From assembly GCA_910579085.1 (NCBI GenBank), contig CAJTRU010000003.1:51162-115161 (forward strand): a DNA stretch of 64,000 nt, written 5' to 3'. The stretch comes from an uncultured Lachnospiraceae bacterium. GTDB taxonomy: Bacteria > Bacillota > Clostridia > Lachnospirales > Lachnospiraceae. Position 1 is the first letter of the stretch. Each line of letters begins with the position of its first letter. The position numbers and the translations under genes are program-made. This document shows, piece after piece, positions 16,020-25,533 of the stretch. The notes beneath the pieces were generated by a model. It was not told where the DNA came from. It worked only from the letters and a program-made list of their open reading frames with translations, and did no database searches.

Positions 16020-18479
16020 ATGAAGGAATTAAATAAGGAAGAATTTAAAAAGGAGATTGCGGATTATTTGAAGGTTCTTTTCCGTAAGTCAATAGACGAG
16101 GCTGATGACCAGCAGAAATTCCAGGCTGTTTCATATGCAGTAAAGGATTTTGTTGTTGACCAGTGGATGTCTACGCATAAAACATATGAAGAAGAAGATG
16201 TAAAAACAGTATACTACCTTTCTATGGAATTTCTTACAGGAAGGGCCTTAGGTAATATTATTATTAATCTTAAAGGCAATAAAGCTATTAAAGAAGCTAT
16301 AGAAGAAATGGGAATGAACCTTGATATAATTGAGGATGAAGAACCAGATGCAGCACTTGGCAATGGTGGTCTTGGACGTCTTGCAGCATGTTTCCTTGAT
16401 TCTCTTTCAACACTTGGATATCCTGCATATGGATGTGGGATACGTTATAAATATGGCATGTTTAAACAGGTTATTGAAAACGGCTACCAGATAGAAAGAC
16501 CCGATGACTGGCTTAAGCATGGCAACCCATTTGAAATGAAACGTCCAGAGTATGCGGTTGAAGTAAAGTTTGGTGGTTATGTTTCAATACGTAAAGATGA
16601 ATGTGGGCGTGACAAGTTTGTACAGGAGAATTACCAGTCAGTAAGGGCTGTCCCATATGACCTGCCTATTGTTGGTTATAACAATAATGTAGTAAATACA
16701 TTGCGTATATGGGATGCAGAAGCTATTGACACATTTAACCTTGATTCGTTTGATAAGGGCGATTACCAGAAGGCTGTTGAACAGCAGAACCTTGCACGTA
16801 CAATATGTGAAGTGCTTTATCCAAATGATAACCATATAGCAGGTAAGGAGCTCAGGTTAAAGCAGCAGTATTTCTTTGTGTCTGCAAGTGTACAGAGAGC
16901 TATACTTAAATATCTTGAGAAACATGATGATATCCGTAAGCTCCATGAAAAGGTATGTTTCCAGCTTAATGATACACATCCTACAGTGACAGTAGCAGAG
17001 CTTATGCGTATATTGATGGATGACTATAATCTGTCATGGGATGAAGCATGGGATGTTACTACAAAGACATGTGCTTATACAAACCACACTATAATGTCAG
17101 AAGCATTGGAAAAATGGCCTTTAGAGCTGTTCTCAAGGCTTCTTCCAAGGATTTACCAGATTATTGAAGAGATTAACCGCAGGTTTATAATTAAGATACA
17201 GACATCTTATCCTGATGATTACAGTAAAGTTGAGAAGATGGCAATAATTTACGATGGACAAGTTAAAATGGCACATCTTGCAATTGCGGCAAGCTTCTCT
17301 GTAAATGGTGTGGCAAGGCTTCATACAGAGATACTTAAGAACCAGGAACTTAAAGACTTCTACCAGATGATGCCTGAGAAGTTTAATAATAAGACAAACG
17401 GTATCACACAGAGAAGATTTCTCCTTCATGGAAACCCTCTGCTTGCTGGATGGGTTACTAATAAAATTGGCAGTGAATGGATAACAGACCTTAGCCATAT
17501 AAATGAATTGTCAACATATGTTGATGATGAGCTTAGCCAGAAAGAATTTATGAATATTAAATACCAGAATAAAGTAAGGCTTGCAGAATATATTAAGGAG
17601 CATAACGGCATTGAAGTTAATCCACGTTCAATATTTGATGTACAGGTTAAGCGCCTTCATGAATATAAGCGCCAGCTTCTTAATATACTTCATGTAATGT
17701 ACTTATATAATGAACTTAAGAAAAATCCAGATATGGATTTTTATCCAAGGACATTTATATTTGGTGCAAAGGCTTCGGCTGGTTACAGGCGTGCAAAAGC
17801 TATAATTAAGCTTATTAACAGTGTTGCTGATGTGGTTAATAATGACAAGGGTATTAATGATAAGATTAAAGTAGTATTTATTGAAAATTACCGTGTATCT
17901 AATGCAGAAATTATATTTGCTGCTGCTGATGTATCTGAGCAGATTTCTACTGCAAGTAAGGAAGCGTCTGGAACAGGAAATATGAAGTTTATGCTTAATG
18001 GTGCTCTTACTTTAGGTACAATGGATGGTGCTAATGTTGAAATAGTAGAGGAAGTCGGGGAGGAAAATGCGTTTATTTTTGGCCTTTCATCTGATGAAGT
18101 AATTGCATTTGAGCATAACAGGCAGTATAACCCAAGAGAGATTTATAATACAGATTCAGAAATACGTGCAGTCCTTACACAGCTTGTAGATGGGACATAT
18201 TCTCCTGGAAATTCAGAAGAGTTCCGTGAGATTTACAGTTCACTTCTTGAAAATACAGGTGGCAGCCCTGCTGATATGTATTTTATACTTAAAGACTTCC
18301 GTTCATATGCAGAAGCACAGAGAAAGGTAGAACAGGCTTACCGTGATACAACAGGATGGGCACGTTCTGCAATGTTAAATGTAGCTAAATGTGGTAAGTT
18401 CTCATCAGACAGGACTATTGAAGAGTATGCAAATGATATCTGGCATCTTTCAAAAGTCAAAGTTGATTTACAGAATTAA
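16020..18479 (+). CDS. glgP: Glycogen/alpha-glucan phosphorylase
   Basis: This 819-residue enzyme releases glucose-1-phosphate from alpha-1,4-glucans. It shows DAALGNGGLGRLAACFLDS near residue 110, VCFQLNDTHPT, and the pyridoxal-phosphate lysine region EASGTGNMKFMLNGALT near residue 657. Its length is standard for the GlgP/MalP family. ATG 16020 is preceded by AGGAGGAA and is preferred over the in-frame ATG at 15945, which lies over the promoter. Codon use (many CTT, AAG) suggests strong expression. No other glycogen gene is in the window. Confidence 0.93.
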   Translation: MKELNKEEFKKEIADYLKVLFRKSIDEADDQQKFQAVSYAVKDFVVDQWMSTHKTYEEEDVKTVYYLSMEFLTGRALGNIIINLKGNKAIKEAIEEMGMNLDIIEDEEPDAALGNGGLGRLAACFLDSLSTLGYPAYGCGIRYKYGMFKQVIENGYQIERPDDWLKHGNPFEMKRPEYAVEVKFGGYVSIRKDECGRDKFVQENYQSVRAVPYDLPIVGYNNNVVNTLRIWDAEAIDTFNLDSFDKGDYQKAVEQQNLARTICEVLYPNDNHIAGKELRLKQQYFFVSASVQRAILKYLEKHDDIRKLHEKVCFQLNDTHPTVTVAELMRILMDDYNLSWDEAWDVTTKTCAYTNHTIMSEALEKWPLELFSRLLPRIYQIIEEINRRFIIKIQTSYPDDYSKVEKMAIIYDGQVKMAHLAIAASFSVNGVARLHTEILKNQELKDFYQMMPEKFNNKTNGITQRRFLLHGNPLLAGWVTNKIGSEWITDLSHINELSTYVDDELSQKEFMNIKYQNKVRLAEYIKEHNGIEVNPRSIFDVQVKRLHEYKRQLLNILHVMYLYNELKKNPDMDFYPRTFIFGAKASAGYRRAKAIIKLINSVADVVNNDKGINDKIKVVFIENYRVSNAEIIFAAADVSEQISTASKEASGTGNMKFMLNGALTLGTMDGANVEIVEEVGEENAFIFGLSSDEVIAFEHNRQYNPREIYNTDSEIRAVLTQLVDGTYSPGNSEEFREIYSSLLENTGGSPADMYFILKDFRSYAEAQRKVEQAYRDTTGWARSAMLNVAKCGKFSSDRTIEEYANDIWHLSKVKVDLQN

Positions 18480-18505
18480 TCTATTAAAATATTAATGAAA
18501 TTTAC

Positions 18506-18560
18506 AGAGTGTGTTACATATAATTATGTTATTGTATTATGTGTGGCACACTCTTGTTAA
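18506..18560 (+). terminator. Probable terminator of glgP
   Basis: AGAGTGTG (18506-18513) pairs with CACACTCT (18547-18554) across an AT-rich loop and is followed by TTGTTAAT. The T-run is short, so termination may be partial. Confidence 0.5.
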
Positions 18561-18576
18561 TACACAAAAATAAAAA

Positions 18577-18709
18577 ATACCAGGAACTAAAAGAAATACC
18601 AGGAACTAGGGGAAATATTAGTAACTAAGGGAGATACCAGAAACTAAGGGAAATACCAGAAACTAAGGAAAATACCAGTAACTAAGAAAAGTATCAGGAA
18701 TTAAGAAAG
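18577..18709 (+). repeat. Seven tandem copies of a 19-bp repeat in the sppA leader
   Basis: Units begin at 18577, 18596, 18615, 18634, 18653, 18672 and 18691, all exactly 19 bases apart. The approximate consensus is ATACCAGGAACTAAGGGAA. The third unit (ATATTAG) and seventh unit (GTATCAG) are the most diverged. The array ends about five bases before the AAAGGCGG ribosome-binding site of sppA, so it would form part of that gene's 5' leader or upstream control region. Units abut with no spacers, so this is not a CRISPR array. Confidence 0.9.
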
Positions 18710-18722
18710 GCGGTGCAAAATA

Positions 18723-19739
18723 GTGAAAGCAAAACAGATTGTGGGGATAGTAATAACTTGTCTTATTATAATAGCAACAGGTGTGACAGGTGTATTGTCC
18801 AACGTGGTTAGCAATAAGATAATAAAAGCCCAGAATGAAGCCAAAAAGGGGCTGTTAGGTGAAATGTTGCAGACACAGGCTGATACTAAAGTTGATTTGC
18901 CATCAAGTGATTTTATAGGGGTTATTAATATTGAAGGTACTATAGGGCCATCTTCTGCTTCAAGCTGGGCTTCTTCTACAATATATAACCATGATTTATA
19001 TATGAATTATATAGACCAGATGGAAACAGCCACCAATAATAAAGGTATTCTGCTTTATGTGGACAGTCCAGGCGGGGCTGTTTACCAAAGTGACGAAATA
19101 TATCTTAAACTTATGGAATATAAAGAGATAACTGGCCGTCCAGTCTGGGCGTATTTTGCTGGGCAGGCATGTTCTGGCGGATATTATATTTCAATGGCAG
19201 CAGATAAGATTTATGCAAACAGGAACTGCTGGACAGGGTCAATAGGTGTAATAGTTTCGCTTTTAAATTGTAAGGGGCTTTATGATAAATTTGGAATTAA
19301 AGAGATTGATATTACAAGCGGGAAGAATAAATCTATGGGTTCGGCTGGCCTTGAAATGACAAAGGAACAGCAGGAAATATTCCAGGAACTTGTAGATGAG
19401 GCATATGGCCAGTTTATAGATATTGTGTGTAACGGGCGTGCTATGGATGAAAAAACTGTAAGGAAAATAGCAGATGGAAGAATATATTCAGCAAAGCAGG
19501 CACTTAAAAATGGACTTGTAGATGAAATAGGGCTTCTCGAAGATGCCAAGGCAGATTTTGTTGCTACAGAAGGGCTTCCAGGAAATATAAGGTTTTTTGC
19601 ACCAGATAATAAAATTTCAGGTTTTATGAGTTCAATATTTGGTGCTGCTGAAAAGTTAATACCAAAGTCTGAGAGCAGCCTTGTGGATGATATTATAAAT
19701 AATAAAGGAAAAGGGGTGCTTATGTATTATGCAGGATAA
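18723..19739 (+). CDS. sppA: Signal peptide peptidase SppA (S49 family)
   Basis: This 338-residue membrane-anchored serine peptidase degrades cleaved signal peptides. It has one N-terminal hydrophobic helix (about 6-28), then VDSPGGAVYQSDEIY, the nucleophile region GQACSGGYYISMAADKI and the general-base lysine region TSGKNKSMGS. This is the short single-domain type usual in Gram-positives. The start is GTG 18723 with AAAGGCGG upstream. Its end overlaps the start of the RDD gene by 11 bases, so the two are coupled. Confidence 0.9.
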   Translation: MKAKQIVGIVITCLIIIATGVTGVLSNVVSNKIIKAQNEAKKGLLGEMLQTQADTKVDLPSSDFIGVINIEGTIGPSSASSWASSTIYNHDLYMNYIDQMETATNNKGILLYVDSPGGAVYQSDEIYLKLMEYKEITGRPVWAYFAGQACSGGYYISMAADKIYANRNCWTGSIGVIVSLLNCKGLYDKFGIKEIDITSGKNKSMGSAGLEMTKEQQEIFQELVDEAYGQFIDIVCNGRAMDEKTVRKIADGRIYSAKQALKNGLVDEIGLLEDAKADFVATEGLPGNIRFFAPDNKISGFMSSIFGAAEKLIPKSESSLVDDIINNKGKGVLMYYAG

Positions 19740-20328
19740 TACGGATAACCTGGTATATGCAGGCTTTTTTGTACGTCTGGCAGCATATATTACGGATATG
19801 GCAATAGTATCTGTAATCCTGCTGGCAGTCCGTATTCCTATATGGTTTTCAAGGATTTTTAATTCACAGAATATTCTGGTAAGGGATTTGTTTTTTAAAT
19901 ATTCGTTTGCAGATATATTATTTTATGTACTCACAGCAACATATTTTGTGCTTCTGACATATTTTACAGGTTCAACAATTGGCAAAAAGCTTTTTAACAT
20001 AAAAGTTATTTGTGCTGAGGAACGTAAATTTACATTTTTTGAAATACTGTTCAGGGAAACGTTTGGCAGGTTTCTTTCAGAGATAATAATATGTATAGGA
20101 TATATAATTGCAGGGGCAGACAGGCAGAAAAGAGGGCTTCATGATTTGCTTAGCGATACATGTGTCATATACTGCCATTCAAGAAACAATTATAATAAAC
20201 AGCCAGTAAATTATAATAATAGCCAGCCAGTAAATTACAATGGACAGTCTGGAAATTATTATAATCCTGCAGGAGGCAGTGATATAATGGACAGTGGGGA
20301 AGCAGGCAATATTAATAATAGTTTGTGA
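19729..20328 (+). CDS. RDD-family membrane protein
   Basis: This 199-residue protein has the RDD pattern: FFVRLAAYITDM at the N-terminus, GSTIGKKLFNIKV mid-way and a third hydrophobic segment, giving about three to four membrane spans. The last 45 residues are a Asn/Tyr/Gln-rich tail with the repeated PVNYNN motif. RDD proteins are of varied function; some are linked to ion exchange. It overlaps sppA and is followed by a terminator at 20416. Confidence 0.75.
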   Translation: MQDNTDNLVYAGFFVRLAAYITDMAIVSVILLAVRIPIWFSRIFNSQNILVRDLFFKYSFADILFYVLTATYFVLLTYFTGSTIGKKLFNIKVICAEERKFTFFEILFRETFGRFLSEIIICIGYIIAGADRQKRGLHDLLSDTCVIYCHSRNNYNKQPVNYNNSQPVNYNGQSGNYYNPAGGSDIMDSGEAGNINNSL

Positions 20329-20415
20329 CAACATAAATAATAAAATTCCAAAATGGCAAATAAATAAAAATGAATAAAAGAAAAATATCTGTTAAGAATA
20401 TTAGCAGATACTATC

Positions 20416-20451
20416 ACAGCATTCTGGTACGTATCAGGATGCTGTTTTTTT
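20416..20451 (+). terminator. Terminator of the sppA-RDD operon
   Basis: CAGCATTCTG and CAGGATGCTG form a hairpin followed by seven T residues ending at 20451. A smaller hairpin (ATCTG...CAGAT) lies just before it. Confidence 0.75.
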
Positions 20452-20484
20452 AAAATAAGAGGAAAACTAGAATGGAGGGTTATT

Positions 20485-21429
20485 ATGTTTGAAGAGAAGG
20501 AGTCATTTTGGAAGAAAAAGGGATTTTACCTTGCTGTGTGTACTGCACTGGTCTGTGTACTTGGAATAGGTACAGTATATTACAGGATGAATTATAAAAG
20601 TAATAATGGTAAAAACCTTTTTGCAGATTCTGCAACATCTGAACCTGTTGCAACTAGCGGGGCTACAGGAGGCTCAGCTATTAGTGGCAATAATAATGTG
20701 GCAGGTAAAGGCGGCACTGAGCCAAATGTAAGTGTGGCACAGAACAATGTTACTAATGCAACAGGCCAGCCAGCAGATAATACACCAAAAGAAAACCAGT
20801 CCAGCAAAGTGGATGAAAAGAAAACAGATAATACAGAAAAGACAGATAAAAAAAGTAAAACAACAGACAAGCCTGTTATGAAAACTAATGTACAGGACAA
20901 GACAAAGGATACTGGCAAGGGCGGTACAAAAGCAGAAAGTTCTGGTAAGGATACAAAAAAAACAGAGGGTAATGGTTCAGTTGCTGTTATGTCAGAAACA
21001 GGTATTAAAAATAAATTTGACATGGATAAGGGGCTTCTCTGGCCTGTAAGCGGGGATGTTATATTAAAATTTAGTATGAGTAATACAGTATATTTTAAAA
21101 CACTTGCGCAATATAAATGTAATCCTGCTGTTATAATAGCATCAGAAGAGGGGACAAAGGTTAAAGAGGCAGCAGGTGGTACTGTTACTAAAGTTACACA
21201 TTCTGATGAACTTGGAAATATGGTAACAGTAGATATAGGAAGTGGATATACATTGACATATGGCCAGTTAAAAGATATAAGTGTTAAAGAAGGACAGACA
21301 GTAAAAGAGGGTGACACAATAGGTAAAGTTGCGAAGCCAACAAAGTATTATAGTGAAGAGGGAAGTAACCTGTATTTCCAGGTAATGGAAAAAGATAAAT
21401 CAGTTGACCCGTTATTATTATTAAGATAA
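20485..21429 (+). CDS. Membrane-anchored degenerate LytM (M23) protein, SpoIIQ-like
   Basis: This 314-residue protein has one hydrophobic anchor (about 12-32), a long Ser/Thr/Lys/Asn linker (about 40-175) and a C-terminal M23 fold (WPVSGDVILKFS, KEAAGGTVTKVTH, QTVKEGDTIGKV). Metal ligands expected in active LytM enzymes are missing: the usual H-x4-D position reads CNPAVIIAS and the H-x-H strand reads LYFQVM. Bacillus SpoIIQ is likewise anchored and degenerate, and bridges forespore and mother cell. SpoIIR and BofA-family genes in the window fit a SpoIIQ role, but a general cell-wall role is possible. GGAGGG precedes ATG 20485. Confidence 0.65.
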   Translation: MFEEKESFWKKKGFYLAVCTALVCVLGIGTVYYRMNYKSNNGKNLFADSATSEPVATSGATGGSAISGNNNVAGKGGTEPNVSVAQNNVTNATGQPADNTPKENQSSKVDEKKTDNTEKTDKKSKTTDKPVMKTNVQDKTKDTGKGGTKAESSGKDTKKTEGNGSVAVMSETGIKNKFDMDKGLLWPVSGDVILKFSMSNTVYFKTLAQYKCNPAVIIASEEGTKVKEAAGGTVTKVTHSDELGNMVTVDIGSGYTLTYGQLKDISVKEGQTVKEGDTIGKVAKPTKYYSEEGSNLYFQVMEKDKSVDPLLLLR

Positions 21430-21453
21430 GGGTTAGAACTGGAAGTTAAATTT

Positions 21454-21494
21454 AAAAACCCAGATGCTTTTAATTAATTAGCATCTGGGTTTTT
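21454..21494. terminator. Strong bidirectional terminator
   Basis: AAAAACCCAGATGC (21454-21467) and GCATCTGGGTTTTT (21481-21494) are exact reverse complements around a 13-base loop. They serve the SpoIIQ-like gene on the plus strand and the ArsR-type gene on the minus strand. Confidence 0.9.
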
Positions 21495-21528
21495 AGTGTT
21501 AAAAATTTCTATAAAGCCAGGTTGGGAA

Positions 21529-21876
21529 TTATTCTTCTATATGCTCTATACCCTGCCTTAGTATTGTAAATACATGTTCATCTGCCAGGGTGTAAAGCAC
21601 TGTCTTTCCTTCTTTTCTGAAACGGACAAGCCTGTTCTGTTTAAGTATGCGTAGCTGGTGTGATATTGCACTCTGTGTCATATTTAAAATATTTGCTATA
21701 TCATAAACACACATCTCATTTTCAAATAAGACATAAAGTATTTTAATCCTTGTGGAATCACCAAATACTTTAAATAAATCAGCTAATTCATAAAGTTCGC
21801 TTTCTTCAGGCATTTTATTTTCTATTTCATTGGCGGTTTCTTTATCAATTGTTATATATTCTGTTTTTTCTTCCAT
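21529..21876 (-). CDS. ArsR/SmtB-family metal-responsive repressor
   Basis: This 115-residue winged-helix protein has LADLFKVFGDSTRIKILYVL and the recognition helix MTQSAISHQLRILKQNRLV. The helix-3 site reads EMCVYD, with only one Cys, so a CadC/ArsR thiolate site is unlikely. The C-terminal helix reads DEHVFTILRQGIEH plus IEE, giving Asp, His(+2), His(+13), Glu(+16), the helix-5 zinc ligands of SmtB. It therefore probably senses zinc or cobalt. ATG 21876 has GAAAGG upstream; longer in-frame starts overlap the next gene. No transporter target is adjacent. Confidence 0.75.
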   Translation of the reverse strand: MEEKTEYITIDKETANEIENKMPEESELYELADLFKVFGDSTRIKILYVLFENEMCVYDIANILNMTQSAISHQLRILKQNRLVRFRKEGKTVLYTLADEHVFTILRQGIEHIEE

Positions 21877-21886
21877 AATTAACCTT

Positions 21887-22870
21887 TCAGGGCTTATATG
21901 CCGTATTTGCACTATTTTTAAGCTGGCATCTTTCAAGACCATTTTGTGGAATTTCACCAGATGTCCTTATATCTAATATACTTTCCGTTTCTGTCAGGGC
22001 ATTCTGGTACCAAATCATTGCTTCATTATAATTACCAGTATTTTCAAAGTACATACCTAGTTCGCAGCATGTTTCTGCACTTGGTTCTGTTACTGCATCT
22101 TTCAGTACATTGGAAAAAAATCCAGCCAGGTCATTTTTAATGCGGTAATATCTTGCCAGTACACACAGTGCCTCTTTTACTTCATCCATGCTCCTGCCAT
22201 CCTGTTCCATTGTCTGTATAAATGCAGGGGCAGCCTTGCAAAAGTCATTATCACTGCCAGAGCGGAATAGTTCCATAGCATACATATGGTGCAGCTTTTT
22301 GGAAAGCCTCTTGCCAGACAGGGAAATGGCAGCCAATGCGTCAAGGTCACGTGGTGCATGGTTGCTTTCGGGCCTGTGCTGGATTTCTATGTCACTGTCA
22401 AATACAACAGGGTCAATGCGCAATGTTTCATGTACCGGGTCAATCCAGGTAAAGTTCCTTACCCTTTTATAAAGCTTTACTCTGTGTTCCTTTTCAAAAT
22501 TGTAAACAGTGCTTAACTCTGGTGGTGTACAATATAACATTTGTACAATTTCTATTTCAGGCAGAAGTATTGATTTAAGCCTTTTTAGTTTTTCCCTGTT
22601 TGCCTCGTCAAGATATTCATCTGCATCAGCAGTGTAAATATAATCTTTTGTTGCCTTAGATGAAACAAAATTCCTTGCTTCAGAAAAATCACCTGTCCAT
22701 TGGAAATCATATACATTATTTGTATATTCAAGTGCAATATCTTTCGTCTTATCTGACGAGCCTGTATCAGCAATAATTATTTCATCAGCTATATCTGACA
22801 GGCTGTCAAGACATCTTCTTAAAACTTTTTCTTCATTTTTAACAATCATACATAAACTTATAGTGACCAT
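21887..22870 (-). CDS. Family 2 glycosyltransferase with C-terminal TPR-like region
   Basis: This 327-residue protein opens with a GT-A nucleotide-sugar fold: ISLCMIVKNEEKVLRRCLDSL, IIIADTGSSDKT and the metal-binding TADADEYLD (near residue 81). The last third has helical repeats (ELGMYFENTGNYNEAMIWYQNAL), as in the SunS-like TPR-glycosyltransferases of Firmicutes. Acceptor and sugar cannot be told from the sequence. It lies ten bases upstream of the ArsR-type gene on the same strand, so the two may be co-transcribed. GAGG precedes ATG 22870. Confidence 0.8.
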   Translation of the reverse strand: MVTISLCMIVKNEEKVLRRCLDSLSDIADEIIIADTGSSDKTKDIALEYTNNVYDFQWTGDFSEARNFVSSKATKDYIYTADADEYLDEANREKLKRLKSILLPEIEIVQMLYCTPPELSTVYNFEKEHRVKLYKRVRNFTWIDPVHETLRIDPVVFDSDIEIQHRPESNHAPRDLDALAAISLSGKRLSKKLHHMYAMELFRSGSDNDFCKAAPAFIQTMEQDGRSMDEVKEALCVLARYYRIKNDLAGFFSNVLKDAVTEPSAETCCELGMYFENTGNYNEAMIWYQNALTETESILDIRTSGEIPQNGLERCQLKNSANTAYKP

Positions 22871-22906
22871 TTCAATACCTCTGTGTCTGATATAATTAAA
22901 TTGTAT

Positions 22907-25282
22907 TTATTCTATGTCTTCCATGTTGTAAGGGTCTTCTCCCTCATCTATGCCAGTGACAGGTTCATCATCACCAACATCTTCTGGCTCGTCATCATCT
23001 CCTCCAGGAATATCTTCTATTCCATCATCTGGAGGGATTACATTTGGTTCTTCACTGGGTTCTTCTTCTGGCGGGTCTGTTGCCTCTGGTTCTTCTGGTT
23101 CTTTGGTTTTTACTGGTTCTGGTGTTTCGTATATGTCTATATCTTCTTCGCCAGGCTCTCTTGTTTCTTCTGGAGGAACAGTTACTACAGGGGTATCGTT
23201 ATAATCATCCTCATAATAATTGTTACCGCTGCTGTTATTTTCATTTTCATATGGTTTAAAGTCCTCATATGACAGCCCTTCATGTATTTTCCCCATAAAG
23301 TCTTCCCATATAGACAGCGGGTAAGTAGAACCATATAAATTACTAAGTGTTTTTGGTGTATCATATCCAACCCATACAGCAGTAGTATAATATGGTGTAA
23401 AACCACAGAACCATCCGTCTTTTTTATCACTTGTTGTACCAGTTTTGCCTGCACATGCCATATTGCTGAGTGCATGGCCTGCCGCTGTACCAGTTTTTAA
23501 AACACCTGTAAGTATGCTTGTCATCATACGTGTGGCATTTTTTTCATATACATGTTTTTCATTGCGGAGCTTATTGTTATTTACAATTGTGTTGCCTTCT
23601 GAATCGGTAATCTTTTTAATACATGTAGGTTCACGGAAAACACCATCATTTTCAATAGTGGAATAACCTGATGCCATTTCAACTGTTGTTACACCATTAG
23701 TAAGTCCTCCAAGGGATGCTGCTGGGAAATAGTCATTGGCATCTATTCTGTTAAAATTCATTTTCAGGACATATGACAGTCCGGTCTTAGGTGTAAGTTC
23801 TTCAAATAATTTCCATGCAATAACGTTTTTGGATTTTTCAACTGCATAGCGCAGAGGTATTTTTCCAGAATAAACACCATCAGAATTCCTAGGCCCGTCT
23901 TCAAAGTAAGTATCATCTACTATTGTGTCAGGTGTATAATCCCTTTCAAGCTGGGGGGTATATACTACAAGTGGTTTAAACGAGCTGCCCGGCTGGCGGT
24001 AACTCTGGAATGCCCTGTTAAGGGTATATCCTGTTAATGATTTCTGCTTGCGTCCGCCAACAACTGCTACAACATATCCAGTTTTATTATCAATACATGT
24101 AGCAGCGCCTTGGAGGGTGTAGACACCATCCTTTTTCTCTTTAAAAGATGAAAGCTGCTCATTAACAGACTTTTGTAACATCTTCTGTTTCTTTTTATTT
24201 AGTGTAGTATAAATTCTGTATCCTCCTGTATATAACAGGCTGTGACATTCGTTGTACACTTCATCATAATTTTTATTATATTCTTCTTCCTCTGCTGTGC
24301 TGTCAAATTTATATTTGAATTCAAATCCCTGTGACTGCATAAGTGCCTTTACTGCACACCTTACAGCAAAAGTTGTCATATAGTTCTGTGTTTTGATAGC
24401 TTCGGCAGGATTAAGTACTATATCTTCATAATTTGCGTCACTGTACTGTGCAGCAGTTATTACGCCTTCATCCATCATCTGTTCTAATATACGTGATTTT
24501 CTATTTATAGTATTATCATAGTTATCAAAAGGGTCATATAAACTTGGGTTATTTGGTATTGCGCATAGAAATGCTGTTTCTGGCAAAGTAAGTTCTGATG
24601 CCGGTTTGCTGAAATAACCTCTTGCTGCCGCTTCTATACCATAATAGCCATTGGCAAAATACATATTATTAATATAAAACTCAAGTATCTGGTTTTTGCT
24701 GTATTTTTTCTCCATTTCAAAGGCTATAAATATCTCCCTTATTTTTCTTTCGTAAGTTTTGGCATTTGTAAGGAATACAAGCTTGGCAGTCTGCTGGGTT
24801 ATTGTACTTCCGCCACGCTGTATTTTTTCACCCATTATTTTACTTTTAACAAGCAGGGCAGCCGCCTTAAACGTTGATAAAAAGTTTACTCCATCATGCT
24901 CAAAGAAATCCCTGTCTTCTATTGCAACCATTGCATCTTTTACATATTGTGGTATTTCATCAAATGTCAGGTAATATGAGTCTTTATCACCTTTCAGCTT
25001 CGCCACAACTGAGCCATTAGATGCATATAACATACTTGTTTCGGATGAACGGAATGTGTCAACAGTTGAATTTTCAATAATCTTTGTTGCTTCGTTCTTC
25101 CACTGTAACAGTTCATCACCAAATTTAAAATAAAATACTATAAGTACCGAGAGAATTGCTAATAGAAGCAATAGCAGGAAAATTTTAATGCCAAGCCAGA
25201 ACTTTTTATGTTTCTTTTTATTCTTTTTTACAGGCTTGCTACCATTTTTTGGCACATTCTTTGTATTTTTATTTTCAGCCAT
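22907..25282 (-). CDS. Class A penicillin-binding protein (PBP1A type)
   Basis: This 791-residue bifunctional peptidoglycan synthase has a basic cytoplasmic N-terminus, one membrane helix (about 28-52), a GT51 glycosyltransferase domain (IEDRDFFEHDGVN near 120, GGSTITQQTAK, RKIREIFIA) and a transpeptidase domain. Active-site motifs are SSFK near residue 433, SKN and KTGTTS near 614. The last 120 residues form an acidic Pro/Thr/Glu-rich tail, probably extended in the wall. AGGAGG precedes ATG 25282. Gene order suggests its own transcript with a downstream glycosyltransferase gene 36 bases away. Confidence 0.92.
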   Translation of the reverse strand: MAENKNTKNVPKNGSKPVKKNKKKHKKFWLGIKIFLLLLLLAILSVLIVFYFKFGDELLQWKNEATKIIENSTVDTFRSSETSMLYASNGSVVAKLKGDKDSYYLTFDEIPQYVKDAMVAIEDRDFFEHDGVNFLSTFKAAALLVKSKIMGEKIQRGGSTITQQTAKLVFLTNAKTYERKIREIFIAFEMEKKYSKNQILEFYINNMYFANGYYGIEAAARGYFSKPASELTLPETAFLCAIPNNPSLYDPFDNYDNTINRKSRILEQMMDEGVITAAQYSDANYEDIVLNPAEAIKTQNYMTTFAVRCAVKALMQSQGFEFKYKFDSTAEEEEYNKNYDEVYNECHSLLYTGGYRIYTTLNKKKQKMLQKSVNEQLSSFKEKKDGVYTLQGAATCIDNKTGYVVAVVGGRKQKSLTGYTLNRAFQSYRQPGSSFKPLVVYTPQLERDYTPDTIVDDTYFEDGPRNSDGVYSGKIPLRYAVEKSKNVIAWKLFEELTPKTGLSYVLKMNFNRIDANDYFPAASLGGLTNGVTTVEMASGYSTIENDGVFREPTCIKKITDSEGNTIVNNNKLRNEKHVYEKNATRMMTSILTGVLKTGTAAGHALSNMACAGKTGTTSDKKDGWFCGFTPYYTTAVWVGYDTPKTLSNLYGSTYPLSIWEDFMGKIHEGLSYEDFKPYENENNSSGNNYYEDDYNDTPVVTVPPEETREPGEEDIDIYETPEPVKTKEPEEPEATDPPEEEPSEEPNVIPPDDGIEDIPGGDDDEPEDVGDDEPVTGIDEGEDPYNMEDIE

Positions 25283-25533
25283 AAAGTACCTCCTGTTTTC
25301 TGCTTAAAAAAATACTTCTATGGAAACTCCATGATGAATATATTATCACATTTTATGTAAAAATGCACCTTTCTGGCATTTATTAATAAAAAAATAAGAA
25401 TAGATGCATCTGGATTATATCTGCCAGGACTGAATATTCTAAAAATTCCAGGGAATAATGTCCATATAAACAATTTTATTATTCATCAATTAAACCGTAC
25501 TTACATATAATGTGCGTAGAAAAGAGGTAACAT

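Noticed and set aside
18577..18709. CRISPR array
   Set aside because: The 19-base units are directly adjacent with no spacers and there are no cas genes.
22883..23272. Open frames opposite the PBP1A tail
   Set aside because: They mirror the low-complexity Pro/Thr/Glu coding sequence on the other strand; composition is an artefact.
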